Shown piece after piece: positions 35,952 to 46,991 of a stretch of DNA of 64,000 nt. The notes beneath the pieces were generated by a model that saw nothing but the letters and a program-made list of their open reading frames with translations, was not told where the DNA came from and made no database searches. Both the position numbers and the translations under genes were made by a program. Origin of the DNA: Panonychus citri (Eukaryota; Arthropoda; Arachnida; Trombidiformes; Tetranychidae); assembly GCF_014898815.1 (NCBI RefSeq), contig NW_026515500.1:1178001-1242000 (forward strand), read 5' to 3'. Position 1 is the first letter of the stretch. Each line of letters begins with the position of its first letter.

Positions 35952-37590
35952 ACAATCATCATCATCACCATAATATTTTCACTTGATTAATCAACTGCAA
36001 ATTATTTTCTTCAAAATCACCAAATGAAACGATACCTGAACTTTTTTCTCTCTCTGCTCTTCATCATCAATTCTCATCTTTATTATAACTAATTAACACA
36101 GATTCTTATACCAAGGATGACTCAACATTAAGTCTCTCTCTCTCTTTCTAGAAACAATCATCTATCATAAACACCATCATAATCACCATGAAAAATTCTT
36201 ATGCTTGTGGATCAGCATAATTTTTATTTTCCTTCATCTTGGATTGTGAAACCTACTGATTTGTGGAAGTCAAAAGAAACGAAAGAAAATCAAAAGATAT
36301 ATGCAACCAATTGAATGTTTTAAAGTTGACCAAAAAGAGAAACAATCAATCAAATTAATCAACAATCAACAATCAACCAAACGGCTTCTATATATTTTCA
36401 ATCATAAAGCATTTTAAATGATTATCAATTTTGTGCCACTCACACCAAATAATAATTTGTGATCTCTCCTGTTTAGTAAAGTAAATCCCCGATTTCCTAA
36501 TCAAACATTAATTTTAATCAACAGAAAATCAACAATTTAACTCAATTCCAGCACATGACCATAAAAAACGCTCTTAACAACTATATAAATTGCTATTAAA
36601 TGCTTCAATAATACAATTCCTGTTAATCTTAATCATCCTTTCAACTACTAGATTGTTGATCTATTAATAATTAATCTTAATTATAATTGACAGACAATTT
36701 TGGTTAATTCAGTTGATTGTTCGTGATAGGAAACCTCAAATCCTCTGATTACAACTTTTCGATTTTCTTAATCAGTTTTTCATTTGATGAGAAAAAAAAA
36801 CCAATCTAATTAATTTCCTCTTAATGAACTTGATTCAGTTTGAACCTTAATCATCTGCGTTAATTGATGTCACTTTGATTAGCTCTAATTAAGGTCTTGC
36901 AGTTTGATTGAACAGGTGTTTAAACTATTGATTCTATTACGTTTAATTGTTGATTATCAAGGTGATCTACCATTTGGTGACTAGAAATCAAGAAAATTAG
37001 TTGTTGCAAAAAATTGATTAATAGACAATCAATAACATAATAATTTAGATCTAATTTACTCAAGATTAACTTTTATTAAAATATTTGATTCTTTTTCCTA
37101 ATTAAATCAAATATTATTGTTTCTATCTTATGTTTGATTTAATTTCTTCTTATCATCAGATTTTTCCTGCCAAATAACTAATCAACTAATTGTTTTCAAT
37201 TAATCAACTCAATTAACAAAAAAGATTGAAAAGTTTACCAATATTTATTTTATCTAATCATCAACTAGTTTACTGTAGACTAATCAAACTATTGTGTAAA
37301 ATATTTTATTAATTACCGGAAGATACAATTTGAATATCAATTTTGTTATCGAAAAATTAATTAATTTGGACAATTAAGAATTAAAAGTTTTTCGAGAAAA
37401 TGAACTTTTCAAATTTCGCTCTCAAACCGCGTAACCATGACAACGACCGCTGAATATGAATTGTCCATGTGATCATTTTGTATTCAAGAAATTGTTGTTT
37501 TTGATTTTGTGTTGATTAATTGATTAGCTTTTTTAATTTAGTTCTATTAATATTTATTGTTTTTTATTTTATTTTTATAAATTGATATTC
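35952..37590. other. Region between SLC66A2 and TRMT61A
   Basis: SLC66A2 3' UTR followed by AT-rich DNA with no open frame worth calling. A promoter cassette with an X-box-like motif lies at 37410-37480. Confidence 0.5.
37431..37444. promoter_or_regulatory. X-box-like motif in the TRMT61A promoter
   Basis: GTAACCATGACAAC, identical over 14 bases to the motif at 34496-34509, and followed in both places by G, one variable base, and CCGC. It is 147 bases before the TRMT61A ATG. It is preceded by TTTCGCTC, also shared with the other site. Confidence 0.55.
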
Positions 37591-38844
37591 ATGGATAAAA
37601 GTGGATCTCGTTGTATTGCTGCTGGAGATCATTTGTTTATCTTTATACATGCTAAACAAATGTATCCATTGAAAGTGGTAATTGGTGAAACTTTTCAAAC
37701 AAAATTTGGACCAATTAAACATAGCGATTTAATTGGATTACGTTATGGGACAAAATTAACTCTTTCAAAGGGTTGGGTTTATGTTTTACAATTTACACCA
37801 GAGCTTTGGACATTAAATTTACCTCATCGGACTCAAATATTGTACTCGACCGACATCAGTATGATCACTTGTTACCTTAATCTAAAACCGGGATCAGTGG
37901 TCATTGAATCTGGAACTGGATCAGGAAGTTTATCCCATGCAATCATGAGAACCATAGCACCAAATGGTTACCTTTATACCTTTGATTTTCACTTGGCCCG
38001 TGCTGATGAGGCGAGAAAAGAGTTTCATGATCATGGTTTGTCCAAATTAGTTACCGTCGAGAATCGTGATGTTTGTTCAAATGGTTTCGGTCATCAAGGA
38101 ATCGCCGATGCCCTTTTCCTTGACCTTCCCCGTCCATGGGATGCGATACCTTTTGCCCATGAAGCCATGAAGTCTAACGGTACCTTTCACCTTATCCATG
38201 TCATACTAATTGCACCTTTGATTTCTCGATACTTTTCAGACTAAAGGAGCAATTTCAATGAACAACAATCGTTTGTCTTTCTTTACGTTGATTCTAATTT
38301 ATTTTTCTGATCTGTTTTTGATTCGCTTGGTCTCATAGGTTCACGGATATGCTGCTTTTCCCCATGTATTGAGCAAGTTCAAAAAACTATTCAAGCCCTG
38401 GAGTCATTTTGTTTTGTTGATATCGAAACAATTGAATTAGTTTTACGTCCTTATGAAGTTAAAACAGTTAAATTGGATAAGTTTAATTTCACTTTAGACC
38501 AAGTAAGATCATATTGATCAACTTTGCGTTCAGAATAACTAATAATTATAACTGTAACTCTTTTTATTTCTATTACGATAATAGGATAAAGATAAAAGCT
38601 CTTCGAGTAAAAATGATGATGGTGCCATCGTAAGCTCATCAGAAAGAAAGAGACTGACCAAGAAGAAGGCGATTCTTCAAGAGTGGACATTCAAGAGGGA
38701 GATTTAGCAATTGAAGTAGAAGTGGACACTAAAAATTGTAGGAAAAAAGGTGAAATGTTGAAAAGATTAGCTGATTGTACAGTTATTCCAACAATTCAAA
38801 TAGCTGGACATACAGGATTCCTTACATTTGGTACCAAAATTTAA
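37591..38844 (+). CDS. TRMT61A: tRNA (adenine58-N1)-methyltransferase catalytic subunit TRMT61A (frame break in exon 3)
   Basis: Exons 37591-38179, 38339-38502 and 38585-38844; about 337 residues if one missing base in exon 3 is restored (human 289). With TRMT6 it makes m1A58 in tRNA in the nucleus. Recognisable parts: KGWVYVLQFTPELWTLNLPH, RTQILYSTDISMI, AdoMet motif VIESGTGSGSLSHAIMRTIA, LFLDLPRPWDA with the catalytic Asp, and in exon 2 GSRICCFSPCIEQVQ. Exon 3 starts DKDKSSSSKNDDG and, read straight on, stops at TAG 38705-38707. The conserved end AGHTGFLTFGTKI and the acidic stretch before it (EEGDSSRVDIQEGD) lie in another frame. The switch must fall at about 38628-38660. A missing base is the simplest reading; alternatively intron 2 could use the weak acceptor at 38636 (gtaag|CTC), which also joins in frame. 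ATG at 37591 is the first in frame. Confidence 0.88.
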
Positions 38845-39982
38845 CATTTTAACTGATTGACCGTTAATCAAATGTTTGGGAGGTATTATCTCTTATGAAC
38901 AACAATATTTTGATATAAAACAGACCGAAAATGCTGGTGGTTTCTCTCTATCCGTTTGTTTGGTCCTTCTAATTGCCAATATTCTTCGTATCTTCCTTTG
39001 GTTTGGTAAACAATTTGAAGGTCGATTCACCGTTTCCGGGATTTGATCCAAATCACTTTTGTAATTGGAACGAGTTTTTTTCTTATTTTGAATTTGTTAC
39101 CTCTTTTACTGTGATAATGGGACTTTTAATTTACACGACGATATTGTATCCAACCTGACAACGACCTGTAAATACTGAAAAGATAATCAATTTTATTCAC
39201 AAACAAACGAGTTGATTGTTAACTCTTCATCTCTTGACGTTGCAATTAATTTTAACTCTCCAACTTGATGATATTGAACAACAAAAAATAATATTAGTAA
39301 AAGTCAATGTACATTATACAAGTGACATTATTTTGTGATCATTAACGAGTTTGAAATCTCAAAATGAATTAACACTCATTAATCATTTACTCTCTTGATT
39401 GTTTGTAATATTATGTTAACAGTAAGTAATAAACATGTAGGAGTTAATCTTGATTCCAGAAATGTTCATTAGTAAATTGATCAACTTACTCACTTTAATC
39501 TTCGTCTACATATTGATGATCCATTGTTTGTATTTTCCCTTGTCAGCTATTAATTTAGAATAGAATTAATCAGATTAGAGATTTAATTACCAACTAATTG
39601 CTTCTATGCTTAGTCAATAAACAATTAACTCATTTCTCTGAAAGAATCAACATCAAGTGAATTTCGAGTCCAATGATTGGATCATTCGGATAATCAGCTG
39701 TTCACTTTTATTTGTTTTCTATTTTCTTATTGTTTATCATTTTCTCTTATGATTATATAGTCGTTCCATTGTTTCCTGATTAGTGGTTCTTAATTAATCT
39801 AATAGATGTAATCAATTTCTCTCCAGAATTAACCCATTCTGTGTTCATCTTATCTCATGAAAGATAAATAACCAATTCTTCAGGTAAGTAAGTGTTTACC
39901 TTTAGTAAGTTTGCCAAGTCAATCGTTTTCTTATTTTCTAAATTAACTGATTTTTTCTTCTTTAATTCAGAATTTTAATCCA
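38845..39982. other. Region between TRMT61A and the TMBIM gene
   Basis: After the SLC66A2 pseudogene (to 39158) there are 0.8 kb of AT-rich DNA. CTTCAG|GTAAGTAAG at 39878-39892 and TTTAATTCAG at 39961-39970 look like the donor and acceptor of an 87-base intron in the TMBIM 5' UTR, so transcription of that gene starts before 39884. Confidence 0.5.
38871..39158 (+). pseudogene. Decayed partial copy of SLC66A2
   Basis: The stretch repeats SLC66A2 coding DNA with about 90% identity by eye. It begins near GGAGGTATTATC (original 35225), continues through TTTGATATAAAACAGACCG and the block encoding CLVLLIANILRIF, then skips about 150 bases of the parent (about 35364-35511), resumes at GTCGATTCA, loses nine more bases and ends near original 35653. 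Start and end of the gene are absent and the frame is broken after KQFEG, so it cannot make the transporter. It lies 27 bases after the TRMT61A stop codon. Since the parent is intronless, retrocopy and DNA-level duplication cannot be told apart from this alone; no poly(A) tail is seen. Confidence 0.9.
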
Positions 39983-41359
39983 ATGGAAGCAAGTGCCTCA
40001 GAAGTTAATCCTTCTTTAGGATCTAAGAAAAAAGAGAAAAGGAAAAAAGGGTCAAGACCTCGTTTCGAAGAGCCGACCGAACCTGGATCATCAAAAGGTT
40101 GGTACTAATCTATTAACTCTGTTGTTGATCGTTCTTAATATGTTACAACCACAATTAACTTGATTCTTTTGTAAGAATTGTCCATTTAGACTCATTAGTT
40201 TAATCATGTTTACTCAATTTCTCAACTGTGTCATTTGTTTATGTCAACATAGTTTTCGTTTTCTAGTTACCACATTGTCGCAATTGTGATTAATTGTTGA
40301 TCTTATTTTCTTTCGACTATTGATTTATCCTTATAGAAACTCCTTATTCTGGTGATGATCCGAGAGGATATGGATTAGTAGACGAAAAGCCACCGCCCTA
40401 TTCGTATGAAGATCCAAGACCAACTGCCCCACCGCTTCCGTCAACACCAGCGACGGACATACGATTGTCCATCCCCGAAGATCCCATTCTGAAAAGCAAG
40501 AAACTATTGATTCGTCAATCATATGGACTTCTTGCCGGACAATGGACACTTTTTTCCGGCCTAACGCTACTTCTTGTTGAAATGTAATAACTTTTTCCAA
40601 ACCCAATCAGATTAACTAAGATGATTTTCTTTTCCATCTATCAGACCACATTTACGAAAGATTATTCGTAAAAATTTCTTCGACAAACTTTTCCTCACAT
40701 CTTCGTTCGGGTAATTATCACAATTAAGGTCAACAAATTTTTCACTCAAAACTGATGATCTTTTTTACTCTATTAACTTAGATTTCCATTGGCGATACTT
40801 ATGATTCTGCTTATGATATTTCCTGCTCTTCGACGGCAATTTGCATGGCTCACTTTACTTATTCTTGTGAGGAAATTTAATCACCATGAATCAATCAATT
40901 ACTAATTAGATTTTCTCTCTCTTTTAGACTGTTTCAATGAGCTTATTATTAGCATATGTTGTCAGCGTTGAAAGCGCTCTGGCAATGTTTTACACCACTT
41001 TGGGTGCTGATGTTTCGTGTCTTGGTGTAGTTGGGACTACGTTTATCCCTCGTTTTGACATATCATCATCTTCACCGGCTCTTCTTGGTCTTCCTGTTCT
41101 TATGCTATCGTCCAGTGCTACAGTTTCATCTTTGACCCATATCAAGGTATCGAAATGGTTACCAGCATCGTCGGTTGTCACTCTTTTAATGTGTCACCTT
41201 GCCTACAACACGAGGTCAATTTTCAAAGACAATCGACTTGACCTTAAACCAAACGAATATGCATTTGCTGCCTCTAATTTATACTTTAATTGTGATCTAG
41301 TTAAATGGATTAAAGGTCGGTCTCGTCGTCGTGATTATCGTCCAATACCCGAAATATGA
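39983..41359 (+). CDS. TMBIM/Lifeguard-family membrane protein, divergent
   Basis: Five exons (39983-40097, 40337-40583, 40645-40710, 40782-40866, 40928-41359) join in consistent phases to 314 residues. The N-terminal 80 residues are charged, then proline-rich with a PPPYSY motif, as in Lifeguard proteins and able to bind WW domains. After IRQSYGLLAGQW come about seven membrane segments, for instance PLAILMILLMIFPAL and LTLLILTVSMSLLLAYVV. The end LKPNEYAFAASNLYF matches the family signature SPEEYVFAALNLYLD. TMBIM proteins sit in Golgi, ER or plasma membrane, and limit cell death and calcium release. Two family positions differ: the Asp of the Y-D-T-Q motif is Asn (AYNTR), and the Asp after N-L-Y-x is Asn too. 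These form the pH-sensing diaspartyl pair in bacterial YetJ. Which TMBIM subgroup it belongs to is not clear. Confidence 0.8.
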
Positions 41360-44294
41360 GCAATTAATTGTCATATACACATTTGAAACTAATATGATTT
41401 ACTTAAATGATAACTTTTCATATTTAATCATATTTAATTTACTAATTAGATATTTTCTCAAAATTGTTGTCCAACCAAATCAAACACAAATCTATTGATT
41501 ACCTTTGTTACAATTCAATTTATTTTAGTCAATTGTTTATAATTGATACTTACTATGTAATAATACAATTGAATTTAGCATTTAAATTAGTTAATCGCTA
41601 ATTCCCATGATTGTTTTTAGGTTTTACTTTTTTATTCTTGTTGATTTTACTTATGATAATGATGATCATCTCCGTGGCCTAGCGACCTTTAATCGTGAAG
41701 TTCGTGAGCATTGAACCCGAAAAGAAGCAGAAAAATTACCAAGTAGCTTAACTAACAAATGGAGAGGGGGTGATGTCCAACTACTGGATTTACCGGTCAT
41801 TTACAGTTAGATGATCATGTTGTTTGTGATCGAGATGAGCGTGTGATGATTAAAGATGAAGATGAAAGTAGTGAGTGAGTGAGAGAGAGAGAGAAAATCA
41901 TGAAGAAGTGGGAGGAAGGTAAATACATGCAGAATTGTATCCAGAGTACATGAGACACGCGCTCGTGTTGACCGTGAAAATGGTTCTCTCTCATCACCTT
42001 ATCATCTCTCATTTGCCTGATGATGATTATCTTCCAGTGTCCAATATTCAGTGAGAAATATTAAATCGTGAATCATTTCTCTCTCTCTCTACTCTCTCCA
42101 TGAGATCAAAACTCACGGACTAACCATCTATGTATTTTGTTAGATGAGTTAAATTCTCGTTTGTCTTCATGATAATTGTGTATAATATTGAATAATCCTT
42201 TTCTTTTCTCATAAAATTCTGATAATCAATTTTCTCAGAAAAAAAAGTGATGACAAAAACAAACCACCGATTGGAAAGTAAAAGTTTTTATCATGACGGA
42301 AACGATTTGAATCGATAATTGATTGTGGGCGAAAAAGAGAAGCTACTATAAATGAGCCACGAAAAATCATGACCAGAAGACATGAAGAATAAAATATTCT
42401 AAGAATATGTAAAAAAAAAGAAGTACCGTTAAGTTATCAAGTTCATTTCTTAAATTGTTCACAATTAAGTTCGTGATTTCAATCGACACCTATGAACAAA
42501 TTCCAGTAGTTTTCTCACTACTTCTCTCCAAACCAAACAATCTCATGAACCCTTTCAATCATCAAGTCAATTATTCACTTAACCACTAATCAAAATTGGA
42601 AAATTAATTCACACTCATTAAGAATCAAAGTTAATTACAATGTAATTGTTTTCTAATGTTAAAAGTTTTCAACGTAACCATGAAAAGACCGCGAAATTTA
42701 AATTTCCCATGTGATCATTTTCATTTTCATCTTTTTGTTTTTCGTTTAAATTGATTTGGTTTGAGAGTTTAAAATGAAAGTAAAAGTATTTAAATCATTT
42801 AAGATTCAAAGTCTAACTTGTTTACACTATGGATGAGAAATTAGAAGTGAGAAAAGTCCGTTATAACGATTTGCACGAGTTTTATCACGAAAAGTCATGA
42901 TTACGTTTCAATGGCTTACCAAGCTTGAAGATATTATTTTCCATCCTCATCTTTGACTCAAAAATCTAAACAATTTCATTCATAAATTCGTGAACTAAAA
43001 TCTAAACACTCTCACACTAACCACTAGTTTTACACAATCAGCTGACCACAATAGTTAACCTCTCATTGACCAGTTCGAGGGTGAATTTGATTCGTAGCCT
43101 TTTGAGTTTCTTTTTTTCTAAATTTTTTTCCAATAAAAAAATTCTGCCAGGAAATTATGCTCAACTTTTCATGTAGAAAAGATTAGTTACTTTCACCTTT
43201 TCATGAATAATTTTCGACTTTTTTTTTCCTGAAATTTCAGTTCTACTTCCTGATTGTATTAACCTTGAATCTTGACACCAACAGATAATCACGGAAATTA
43301 GTGGTCATCATTTACTCATCATCTTGACCACTACAAGAATAGGCAACTTCTTTCAATGTCAAGCCAACTCGTGAAATGTTCATCACGTGTTGTAATATTC
43401 AATTGAATGCATCAATTGTACACCAATCTAATTGTTATCAACTTATCATGTAGTTTAATCAACTCTCAATTTGAATGTTAAATTGTCTCTTATCAGATTG
43501 AATTTTGTTTTCCTTCTCATTTCCTTCTCATTTCTTACTCATCATCATCATGTAACTTATTGCAATTGAATTGATGAAACATGTTTCAAGAATTTGTTAA
43601 CAATTTGTTAATCATAATTCTTAGCTCAATATCAACATGATCGCGATTATCATGATGATTATCATCATGTTTGTATTCAGTGTCATTGAAATGTCAGAAT
43701 TTGTTTTCTCTCAAACGAAATGAAAACAAAATTAACAAAAAGAGAGGGAAAGTAACCAGATGATGATAAAGATGAAGATGAAGACATTACTCAGATGATA
43801 GAAATTCTTGTCGACCTCATGTTGATATTGGAAATATAAATTTCAAGGGATCAGATGATTAAGATTAAGATGATGAGTATGATGATTCCAATCGGATTTA
43901 CTTTACCTTCATCATCATTTTCATCCTCATCCTCATCTTCATCTGCATAATCATAAATATCATCAGATTATCAATTATATCCTTTTCTTGATTGAAATTT
44001 ATCTTTTCCATTAAAATCTCTCATTGTTAATTTTCACAGTGAAAGAGTTTGAAAAAGTTAATTGATTGATCATCTTTATTATTATCACTATAAATCAATT
44101 GTTGTCACAATAGTTACGATCATAAACTAATCAGACCTAAAGTTCAATAATCAATATAATCAACGGTAGTAAATTGTTAATCTATTAATGGTTTGTTGTC
44201 AACTTCTGGTTGGTTGTAATCAATTGATATAATTTCTGTGTATGTGTGTAAATCATTGCTAATTGTTGAACAATTAGTTTTTTATACTTAATCA
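41360..44294. other. Region between the TMBIM gene and the DEG/ENaC gene
   Basis: 2.9 kb with no confident gene. A less AT-rich segment at 41680-41820 (CCTAGCGACC...) resembles nothing I know. A promoter-like cassette at 42660-42725 matches that of TRMT61A. A 23-codon ATG frame at 42831-42902 (MDEKLEVRKVRY...) follows it; see findings. GAGA-type repeat near 41878-41896. Confidence 0.45.
42674..42725. promoter_or_regulatory. Second copy of a TRMT61A-like promoter cassette
   Basis: GTAACCATGAAAAGACCGCG followed by CCCATGTGATCATTTTC parallels 37431-37480, where GTAACCATGACAACGACCGC is followed by TCCATGTGATCATTTTG. The spacing between blocks is almost the same. It contains CCGCGAAA, an E2F-type site. 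No recognised gene follows within 1.6 kb. Confidence 0.5.
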
Positions 44295-45584
44295 ATGGCA
44301 ATTAAACTGGGAAATCGTTGCAAATTGTTGATCAAATTGATTTTCTGGATATTATCAACCGCTGGATTAGTTTGGCAAGTTGAAAAAATATCTAAAGTTT
44401 ATTTCAAATATGAAACTCAAGTTGATATAACAGTTGAACAACAATCTACTATATCAATGCCTGGATTAACAATTTGCCTTAAAATTGAAACTAATTTAAC
44501 TTATCTGAAGACAATTTATCCACAATCAATATCACTAATGGATTGGTCAGAGAAACAGAAAATTAGTCACTCCATTTACCGTTATATTCCGATAAATATA
44601 TTATCCCGTTTACCGGCACAATATGTCAACACTATTTGTAGATCACCATTTCCAGAATTAACTCCAATTAGTAAGAAATTTAATTCATCTAAACCTGAGA
44701 TGTGTGAAGATTATTCACCAATTATAACAACGATTCAGTTCAATTATCATGATGATGAATTTTATCGCTGTTCAACTTATTTCTATTCACCTTATCAACC
44801 ATCAAATTTCAGGGTAAATACTCGGGATGATAAAGATTTTTTCAAGTTATCCATCTATTCAAGGGAGATTAGTAAATCTAATCCATCAAAGGTCATCCTT
44901 TATCCTCATAATCCTTTTGAAATACCTTTTACTCCAGAAGCAGATTCATTTTATTTCCACATAGAGGAAAAGGAAAAGATAATCTTGACCACAACCAAAC
45001 TGGTCACTCGTTTGTTACCTTATCCCTATCACACTGAGTGTAGCAACTATTCAGGAATACCTTATGGACGAACCGGGTGCATATATAAATGTCGGCAAGA
45101 TCGAGTTGAAAACGAATGTCCTGGTCTCTTGGCCTGGGCAGTTCCAGTGAATATCGATCATAATAAGACTTTTTCCTCACTTGAAAAACCTTGTGTTCTG
45201 AGAGAGAAGCATAAATGTTTCAGAAAAGAAAAGTGTCCATCTCAATGTATCAACTATTGGTACAGTTCTTCGTTAATTGTCAATCAAGAGAAACGAACAG
45301 CCTCGAATTTGACCCAACTTTATATTCGTCGACCCTCAGGCGCTGAGATAATTTACACTCATGTTCCTCGAATGCAGGGTATTGAATTTCTCTGTTATGT
45401 TGCTTCTTGTTTCGGTATTTGGTTTGGAATCTCGTTCCTTGATTCGTGTAAATTGTTTTCTCGACTTTTCGATAAATGGACAATTCAACAAGAGCATCGA
45501 GTTTTCGTTCTAAACCAATCCAATCTTCACCATTCGAAGCAAAGTAAACTTAGACCTCGAGCTCCATGCTCCATGTATCAATGA
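44295..45584 (+). CDS. DEG/ENaC-family sodium channel subunit (intronless)
   Basis: A 429-residue protein with the degenerin plan: transmembrane segment 1 at residues about 10-29 (KLLIKLIFWILSTAGLVWQV), followed by the family-typical FPGLTICLK-like MPGLTICLK, a large extracellular domain with paired cysteines (HTECSNYSG, GCIYKCRQ, ENECPG, KCPSQC), and transmembrane segment 2 with the selectivity filter GIS in CFGIWFGISFLD. It would form trimeric, amiloride-type Na+ channels in the plasma membrane, used for touch, taste or osmotic sensing in arthropods. The cytosolic N-terminus is only about nine residues and has no His-Gly gating motif. The extracellular part is also shorter than in most relatives. 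A 55-base (CT)n run starts four bases after the stop. Being intronless and short suggests a lineage-specific subfamily (inference). Confidence 0.85.
   Translation: MAIKLGNRCKLLIKLIFWILSTAGLVWQVEKISKVYFKYETQVDITVEQQSTISMPGLTICLKIETNLTYLKTIYPQSISLMDWSEKQKISHSIYRYIPINILSRLPAQYVNTICRSPFPELTPISKKFNSSKPEMCEDYSPIITTIQFNYHDDEFYRCSTYFYSPYQPSNFRVNTRDDKDFFKLSIYSREISKSNPSKVILYPHNPFEIPFTPEADSFYFHIEEKEKIILTTTKLVTRLLPYPYHTECSNYSGIPYGRTGCIYKCRQDRVENECPGLLAWAVPVNIDHNKTFSSLEKPCVLREKHKCFRKEKCPSQCINYWYSSSLIVNQEKRTASNLTQLYIRRPSGAEIIYTHVPRMQGIEFLCYVASCFGIWFGISFLDSCKLFSRLFDKWTIQQEHRVFVLNQSNLHHSKQSKLRPRAPCSMYQ

Positions 45585-45588
<4 letters not shown>

Positions 45589-45643
<55 letters not shown>
45589..45643 (+). 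repeat. (CT)n microsatellite in the DEG/ENaC 3' UTR
   Basis: An uninterrupted run of about 27 CT units beginning four bases after the channel's TGA, so it is certainly transcribed if the gene is. Confidence 0.9.
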
Positions 45644-45646
<3 letters not shown>

Positions 45647-46639
45647 GGATTTTTTGATCATATTTTTAATCTGAATTAAGTTCTTTACTCATTTTTACAA
45701 TTTCAATTTAATTTGATTCAGATTTTGTTCACCATGTGGTAACATGTTTACAACAAGCGTGTTGATTGACAGCAACTTAATTTGAATTATTTCAAACAAG
45801 ATAATCATCAATATGAATCCATGATGATGATGCTTCTTATCCTGTCAGTAATACTAATCTGGTCTCTCCTCATGTATTAACATTGATTATCTTTGAACTT
45901 TTTCTGGAAAAAAAATTATATTAAATTTTCATCTTGTTTGCCTGTGATTTCAATGAAAATAATATGAAAATTTAAATCTCTGAATAGTAAACGATTTAAA
46001 TTGTTACAATCAAGTTTGAATTGCTTTCATGTATTTTGCTAATACTTGGAAATTGCAATTGGATTGAAAGTAAATTGTTGCAATAATAATTTGACAATCA
46101 TCGAAATCTATGAAAATAAAACTACATGTACATCTTTGATTTAATGTTAATTTCTTGACACTTTTCTGATTAAGGGAGTAATTTGAATTGGTCTACAATT
46201 AAATTTGGAATCTAATGAAAACTTATATTTTCATGATTTTGAGATATTGATGTGATTTCAATTGGATTGATCATCATTAAAGTACATCTTTGATTACCAA
46301 TCATTTGTCACTAATCTAATTGTTAATGACAATTGTTAATTGTAGCTATTGCTATTCTTTGATTGTTCAAGGTGAATTAACTAATTGGAAACAATTAAAA
46401 ACAAAATTAGAACACAATTTATCGTGATGTGTCAACTTTCAGGATTGAACAAAGATTCAGTTATAATGAAAAGTGCAAAACTATGAAAATGATGATGAGG
46501 ATCGAGATGAAGATGAAGATGCTGAGAGAGAGGGGGGATAAAATGATAACCACGAATCCATTTTTTTTTTCTTTGGTTAATCACGTCTGACCCTAACCCT
46601 TGTTTTCTGACCCTGTACCTTGACTTAATTGTGACAAGC

Positions 46640-46664
46640 CTAATGGATAGGGAGGGTCCATTAG
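46640..46664. repeat. Short hairpin with homeodomain-type half-sites
   Basis: CTAATGGA at 46640-46647 and TCCATTAG at 46657-46664 are exact inverted copies around a nine-base GC-rich spacer. TAATGG is a homeodomain-type core. The surrounding 46590-46690 is distinctly less AT-rich than its flanks. Confidence 0.5.
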
Positions 46665-46939
46665 CCACACTTAATGTCCACTCTCTTTACATAACTCATG
46701 CTGCCTAATAAGTTGCTATTCAATTTATCATCCGCCCCTTTTGCTCTTGATCACCCTTAGCATCTTCATCATTTAGGAAAGAGAAAAATCTTTAATTCTC
46801 CCCCAGTGGTGATTTTGTCTTCTTTTTAATTGCTCTCTCACTCTCTCACTCTCTCCCTCTTTCTTGCCTCATTTTTGATTTTAATCCGATTTTGAAGTAA
46901 CTCCTCACCACCCTCTCACCCATTTACAAATACTCCTCA

Positions 46940-46942
<3 letters not shown>

Positions 46943-46988
<46 letters not shown>
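46943..46988. repeat. (CT)n microsatellite
   Basis: About 23 CT units within a wider pyrimidine-rich stretch (46820-47160). Confidence 0.9.

Positions 46989-46991
<3 letters not shown>

Noticed and set aside
38973..39158. 61-residue frame that looks like part of a PQ-loop protein
   Set aside because: It belongs to the decayed SLC66A2 copy and is not an independent gene.
40331..40606. 91-residue minus-strand frame
   Set aside because: Antisense of TMBIM exon 2, whose splice sites and membrane segments mark the plus strand as coding.
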